Positions 59,590 through 64,000 of a stretch of DNA of 64,000 nucleotides are shown here, piece after piece (positions within the stretch are counted from its first letter, which is position 1; each line of letters begins with the position of its first letter). The stretch comes from an uncultured Spartobacteria bacterium (GTDB taxonomy: Bacteria; Verrucomicrobiota; Verrucomicrobiia; Chthoniobacterales; JAATET01). The translations under genes were made by a program, and so were the position numbers. The notes below the pieces were generated by a model, which did no database searches, was not told the DNA's origin, and saw only the letters and a list, made by a program, of their open reading frames with translations. The stretch is taken from the NCBI GenBank assembly GCA_937901895.1, contig CALGTD010000072.1, positions 56,404 through 120,403 on the forward strand, given 5' to 3'.

Positions 59590-62500
59590 TCATTTACCGC
59601 TTGCCCAAATCCGGCTCTCAGCCATTGCGGCGAGTTGCTGGAGGGTGGGGCCTTTCAAAAATTCCATCGCCGAGAAGCTGACGCCGATCCGCTCACTGAT
59701 GCCGAGGCTTAGCTCAAGCACCATCAGGGAGTCCACACCCATCTCGTTGAGCTTGCGATCGACCGGCACCGAGGCCGCGTCCATCTTGAGGGTGGCGCCG
59801 AGAGCCTCCTGCAGGCGACCTTCGAGATCGCGCAAACGCTGGTCCCGCGAGGCGTTCGCGAGGCTCTCCCGGAGTTGCGAGGCCACGTCGTTCCCGCCGC
59901 CGCCCTCCTTCTTCAATCCGCGGAAGCGCGGATCGGCTGTGAGATGCGGATGAGCCTCGAACCACTTCGCCCAGTCGACCTTGAACACGCCGACCTGCGC
60001 CTCGTCTCCGCGAAGGATCCGTTCCAGCGCTTCGAAGGCTTCCGCATTGCGAAGACCCGTGATGCCGGCGGATGCGAGAACGCCGCTAAGGCTGCCATCC
60101 CGGGCGACGACACCGGTTTCCGCCAGTGCCCCCCAGTTGATGGATACCGCAGGGATCCCCTGCGCTCTCAGTGAATGCGCCAGCGCGTCGAGGATCGCGT
60201 TTGCCGCGACATAGCTCGTCTGGCCCCGATTTCCCACAAGGGCGGATACGGAGGAGTGGAAGACGACGAAATCCAGCTCGCGACCGGCGATTGCCGTGGC
60301 AAGGTTCATTGCGCCGGTCGCCTTCGGCAGAAACACCCGATCGAAGCTCTCCCGGCTCAGGCCGGCCATCATCGCGTCATCGAGCACCATGGCTCCATGC
60401 ACGATCCCGCGCAGGTTCCCACCCGCGTGCGCGATCAATTTTTCCACCTGTGCAGCGTCCGTGACGTCCACGGAAAGGGCCTCGACCCGGGCTCCGCGCG
60501 ACTCCATCCCGCGGATGGCTTCGTTGATGCCGGCCGCATTGGCTCCGGAACGGCTGACCAGCAGGATCCGGCCCGCACCCAGGTCCGCCAGCCATCCCGC
60601 CGTGGCGAGGCCAAAACCGGACGTTCCGCCGGTGACGATATAGCATCCGTCGGGACGCACGACCGCCCGTGGTGTCTCAGGAACGTCGACGCCTCCGGTG
60701 GAAAAATCGAGCAGTGCTCTGCCAATGCCGGCGGCGTGGCGAAACGCGTCAGAGGCCTCCCGCGCGGGGAAGTTTCGTGTGGCCCGGAGCTTCAACCGGC
60801 CAGAGGCAAACTCGTCGAAGATGGTCTGGAGCGCAGCCTGCACGAGATCCGGTCGCTCCGCTGCGAGCCGGTCCACATCGACGCTCGCGAAGATTACGTT
60901 GCGATCGAAGGCGCCCAGCGGAAGGTCGCGATCCGCGGCGATGTCCATCCTGCCCGTCTCGATGTAGCGCCCGCCATGCCGCAGCAATCCAAGCGCGGCA
61001 TGCGCTGCCGTCCCGGTCAACGCGCCGATGACGGCATCGACTCCTTCGCCACGGGTCGCGTCGCGGATGGCGTCTGCAAAGTCCGGGGCGGTTGCCGGGA
61101 AAATATTCCGGAGGCCGAGAGTGCTCAGAAATTCACGTTCCGCGTCCGACGCTGCAGTGGCGAAGACCTCCGCTCCCACGGCCAGCGCCACATCAATGGC
61201 CGCGAGTCCGGTTCCGCCTGCGGCGTGCGGAATTAGAACGCGCTCGCCGGGCTGCAGTCGCGCGATCTCGACGAGTCCACGCCACGCCGTGATGTAATCG
61301 ACCGGGATTGCCGCGGCGTCCATGTCGAGCGAGTCCTGAAGCTTCACGACGAAAGCCTCGGGAGCGATCGCATAACTGCACCAGGCCTTGCGGGCGAGGG
61401 CGGCCACACGCGTGCCCGGTTCGAACACTTTTCCACCACGCACGACGACGCCCGCGCATTCCAGGCCCCATTCCGAAAACGAGCCGTCGAATGCCGCCGG
61501 CGGCAGCTGACCGGTTATCCGGAGGAAGTCGCGTTCCGAAACCGTCGTCCGATGCACGCGAATTTCCACCTCTTCATCGGACGGCTCACATCGAGTCGCC
61601 GGCTGGAATCCGAGCGTGTCCAGGCGGCCCTTCGCCGCGACGAGCTCGACTGGTTCCTCGAGCGAGGTGGCGACGAGTGTCCGGCTTTCCTCCGCGATCG
61701 GGCGGGAAACCAGGGCTTTCTCGAATCGTTCTCCGCCACGGTATGCGATCTCCCCCTGGCTGCCGGCGCGGATTTCCGCGATGACGGCTGCGGCGTTGGG
61801 CACGTCAAAATCGATGGCTCTGCACGCGATGGAATCGAATTCATTCCGGGCGACCAGTCCCACTGCCGCAAGTGCGGACGCGCCCGGATTCGAGACTCCT
61901 TCTCCGGCCCGCACCGGCGAAGCTCCCCGCGTGACAAGCGTGACGTCCACGGACTCGGCGGGCTTCCCGAGCTGCTGCAACAGGCGGATCCACGACGCCG
62001 TCGTCTCGCGGGCGTCGCACTCGCCGGTGACCACGACCACGATCCGCCTGCGGCTTTCGAGGGATGAAGGGTCGTCGATGGCACTGCCCAACGTCACATT
62101 CGGGATCTGGCCTGCGAGATCGGCGGCGAATTTTTCGTCATCCGACAGCACAAGGACCCCGGATTCATCCGCAGGGCCGGTCGCTTCCAGCGGCGAAGCC
62201 TTCCACTCGATGGCATAAAGCGCCGACGAGTCCTGCTTCGCGGAATCCATTTCCAGCCGTTGCAGCGAGATTCCCCGTGCGGAGGCGCAGACCGTTCCAT
62301 TTGCATCAGTGAGCCACACGTCCGCAACGATGCGGGTGGCGGTCTGGCTGAGAAGGCGGCCGAACGCATGACATTCCGAAGTGGCGGGCCGGGAAATGTA
62401 GCGAAACTCCTCGAAAGAGGAGGGGACAAAGAGCTGCTCACCGCTCGCGCAGTAAATGACGGCCTGCAGCGCGACGTCGAAAATCGACGGATGCAAAGGA

Positions 62501-64000
62501 TGATCCTCTTCGTCGATCACCCCGCTCGCGTCGATTTTCACGAGGAAGCAACCGGTGCCGGTGAAGAGCTCCGTGGCGAGCCGGAACATCGGCCCGTAGT
62601 GAAGCTGACGCCGGCTGAGGCGCTCGTAGAATGGGTCCGGCGCCACCGCGTTCGGGCATTCCGCTTTCAAGGCGGCCAGATCCAGCGTCTCCCCGGCGGG
62701 ATTTGTTCGCGGATACATCCGTCCGGTGCAGTGGCGCTGAAAGCTTCCTTCCTCGCCCTCGATGCGACTGGAAACGGAGAAGCGTCCGTCATCCGCATCG
62801 AAGTCGGTGACGAGGTATTGCAGCTTCGAATAATCGACCACGAGGACGCGCTCGAAATTCACGTTTTCGAGCACGACCGCCGGCGTCCCATGCACCTGTG
62901 AGCCCAGTGTCAGTGCGGCCTCGATGTAGCCCATGCCGGCGAAGACGGTCTGGTCCTGCACGCCGTGATCGAAGAGGAACGGGAAGTAGTTGCGGTTGAT
63001 TTCGACCTCCCAGCAAGGCTTTGGCGAGAGCACGGTGCGGTTGAGATAGACCGGACCGGGCAGACCGAGCCGCTCCATCTTCGAGCGCTCCGACTCGATC
63101 CACAACGTCTGGCGCTGCCAGGGATATTGCGGGCCGGGCAGGAATCGTCCGCTCGTCGGAGCGACGGCGCTCCAGTCGGGATCGATGCCGGCACAATACA
63201 ACTCTCCGAGGGTGAGCAGGAACCGCGGGAGTTCCGGCTCCGCGCGACGGATCGAGGTGAAGCACGAAATCTTCGCGTTCAGCGCCGCGGCGCATTCCTT
63301 GATGGAATTTCCCAGCACCGGATGCGGCCCGACCTCGAGGAAGTGCGTGTAGCCGTCCTCGATGAGCGCCTTGATGGCGTCCGAAAAACGCACGGAGTGC
63401 CGGACGTTTCGCCACCAGTATTCCGCCGTCCACTCGGTGCCGGGGCTCAAGGCCCCCTCCGCGGTGGAGTAGAGCGGCAGGCGCGCCGCCTGTGGGGAGA
63501 GATCCGCGAGCGAGGCAAGAAGCTCGTCGTGGAGCGGATCCATCTGCGGGCTGTGGTAGGCCACTTCGACGCGCAGGAATTTGTTGAATACGTCGCGTCC
63601 GGTCAGCTCGGCGGAAATCCGCTTCAGTTGGTCGGTGTCGCCGGAAAGCGTGACGGCGTTGAAGCTGTTGATCGCTGCAATCGCTACGCCGTCGAAGCGC
63701 TGGATCGCCTTCAGCGCGTCGGCTTCGGCAAGTCCCACGGCGAGCATCGAGCCATTTCCCGCCATCGTCTGTTGCAGGCGGCTGCGGTGAAAGCTCACCC
63801 GCACGGCCTCCTCGAGCGTGTAGACGCCGGCAACGTATGCGGACGTCACTTCGCCGACGCTGTGCCCGACCACGGCCGAGGGTCGGATTCCGTGCGCCTC
63901 CCAGAGCCGTGTCAGCGCAAGCTGGATCGCAAAATTCGCCGGCTGCGCCAGTTCCGTGCGCGCCATGCGGGACTCCGCTTCTCCCGCGAGCATCGCCTGT
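59590..64000 (-). CDS. type I reducing polyketide synthase, 3' part (AT-DH-ER-KR-ACP)
   Basis: The gene runs off the right edge; at least 1467 residues are present. Counted from the codon at 63993: acyltransferase with GHSVGE (catalytic S45) and specificity motif V-A-Y-H-S near 144-148; dehydratase with H343 in FDHGVQDQTVFAGM and D506 in FDVALQ; a structural ketoreductase part (about 590-790); enoylreductase with HAAGGTGLAAIDVAL near 923; ketoreductase with VTGGTSGFGLA (1120-1130), K1224, Y1261 and N1265; and an acyl carrier domain with DSL (S1422). The expected ketosynthase lies outside. No thioesterase follows the carrier. Full reduction predicts a saturated, fatty-acid-like chain. In the dehydratase HxxxGxxxxP motif the G and P are replaced (D and A). 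Confidence 0.92.
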   Translation of the reverse strand, partial: QAMLAGEAESRMARTELAQPANFAIQLALTRLWEAHGIRPSAVVGHSVGEVTSAYVAGVYTLEEAVRVSFHRSRLQQTMAGNGSMLAVGLAEADALKAIQRFDGVAIAAINSFNAVTLSGDTDQLKRISAELTGRDVFNKFLRVEVAYHSPQMDPLHDELLASLADLSPQAARLPLYSTAEGALSPGTEWTAEYWWRNVRHSVRFSDAIKALIEDGYTHFLEVGPHPVLGNSIKECAAALNAKISCFTSIRRAEPELPRFLLTLGELYCAGIDPDWSAVAPTSGRFLPGPQYPWQRQTLWIESERSKMERLGLPGPVYLNRTVLSPKPCWEVEINRNYFPFLFDHGVQDQTVFAGMGYIEAALTLGSQVHGTPAVVLENVNFERVLVVDYSKLQYLVTDFDADDGRFSVSSRIEGEEGSFQRHCTGRMYPRTNPAGETLDLAALKAECPNAVAPDPFYERLSRRQLHYGPMFRLATELFTGTGCFLVKIDASGVIDEEDHPLHPSIFDVALQAVIYCASGEQLFVPSSFEEFRYISRPATSECHAFGRLLSQTATRIVADVWLTDANGTVCASARGISLQRLEMDSAKQDSSALYAIEWKASPLEATGPADESGVLVLSDDEKFAADLAGQIPNVTLGSAIDDPSSLESRRRIVVVVTGECDARETTASWIRLLQQLGKPAESVDVTLVTRGASPVRAGEGVSNPGASALAAVGLVARNEFDSIACRAIDFDVPNAAAVIAEIRAGSQGEIAYRGGERFEKALVSRPIAEESRTLVATSLEEPVELVAAKGRLDTLGFQPATRCEPSDEEVEIRVHRTTVSERDFLRITGQLPPAAFDGSFSEWGLECAGVVVRGGKVFEPGTRVAALARKAWCSYAIAPEAFVVKLQDSLDMDAAAIPVDYITAWRGLVEIARLQPGERVLIPHAAGGTGLAAIDVALAVGAEVFATAASDAEREFLSTLGLRNIFPATAPDFADAIRDATRGEGVDAVIGALTGTAAHAALGLLRHGGRYIETGRMDIAADRDLPLGAFDRNVIFASVDVDRLAAERPDLVQAALQTIFDEFASGRLKLRATRNFPAREASDAFRHAAGIGRALLDFSTGGVDVPETPRAVVRPDGCYIVTGGTSGFGLATAGWLADLGAGRILLVSRSGANAAGINEAIRGMESRGARVEALSVDVTDAAQVEKLIAHAGGNLRGIVHGAMVLDDAMMAGLSRESFDRVFLPKATGAMNLATAIAGRELDFVVFHSSVSALVGNRGQTSYVAANAILDALAHSLRAQGIPAVSINWGALAETGVVARDGSLSGVLASAGITGLRNAEAFEALERILRGDEAQVGVFKVDWAKWFEAHPHLTADPRFRGLKKEGGGGNDVASQLRESLANASRDQRLRDLEGRLQEALGATLKMDAASVPVDRKLNEMGVDSLMVLELSLGISERIGVSFSAMEFLKGPTLQQLAAMAESRIWASGK

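Noticed and set aside
58266..59681. 471-residue plus-strand frame
   Set aside because: It is complementary to the PhcB-like methyltransferase gene and shows no independent motifs or ribosome site.
1..64000. tRNA, rRNA, CRISPR or mobile elements
   Set aside because: No cloverleaf-like T-arm context outside genes, no regularly spaced repeats, and no transposase or integrase motifs were seen on reading both strands.

Overview
The window is about 60 percent G+C and very gene-dense, and most genes follow one another with ATGA-type overlaps. It looks like a chromosomal segment of a Verrucomicrobiota-type bacterium. This is inferred from a plant-like GDP-mannose 3,5-epimerase (a bacterial form is known from Methylacidiphilum), a GbsR/MarR-type regulator next to a polysaccharide locus, and a YXWGXW-type secreted protein. 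No rRNA or tRNA gene fixes the taxonomy. I saw no tRNA, rRNA, CRISPR array, insertion sequence or phage gene.

Layout. (1) 1-5.1 kb: the tail of a SUI1/YciH-like translation factor, a sulfotransferase, a coupled pair of secreted proteins (one a matrixin-like zinc metalloprotease), a GbsR/MarR-like regulator, and glutamine-dependent NAD+ synthetase. (2) 5.1-48.5 kb: one very large cell-surface polysaccharide locus, all on the plus strand. It opens with a Wzm/Wzt-like ABC exporter whose ATPase has a C-terminal extension of the sugar-binding kind. It continues with a tandem block of five sulfotransferase-family genes (8.4-12.8 kb), glycosyltransferases and methyltransferases, a UDP-sugar dehydrogenase and a GDP-mannose 3,5-epimerase. 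Next comes a visibly lower-G+C block (19.5-29.7 kb) with WecE-type aminotransferase, NeuD-like acyltransferase, WbqC-like, GtrB-like, GH43-like, HTTM and DCC-family genes. A long translationally coupled run of glycosyltransferases (29.7-48.5 kb) includes two more sulfotransferases and ends at a strong GC hairpin plus U-tract at 48481-48511. (3) 48.6-52.1 kb: a secreted beta-helix (pectate-lyase-like) protein, a large YXWGXW secreted protein with a disordered Q/P-rich tail, a 0.5 kb gene-poor stretch, and two small unknown genes. (4) 52.1-64 kb, minus strand: a coupled operon. In transcription order it encodes a reducing type I polyketide synthase (5' part outside the window), a methyltransferase of the 3-hydroxypalmitate-methyl-ester type with a PilZ-like N-terminus, a membrane hybrid histidine kinase with two kinase cores, and three response-regulator proteins.

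How the parts work together. Region 2 reads as a pathway for a sulfated, methylated, amino-sugar-containing surface polysaccharide. Nucleotide-sugar enzymes supply precursors, about twenty glycosyltransferases assemble them, methyl- and sulfotransferases decorate or cap the chain, and the ABC exporter moves it out. No Wzx/Wzy or initiating phosphoglycosyltransferase is visible, and the dTDP-sugar genes needed by the aminotransferase must lie elsewhere. Region 4 parallels the gene order of the Ralstonia phcBSRQ quorum-sensing operon (methyltransferase, sensor kinase, response regulators), preceded by a polyketide synthase that could make the acyl chain. I regard this as the most interesting system in the window. 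Its function is inference from architecture only.
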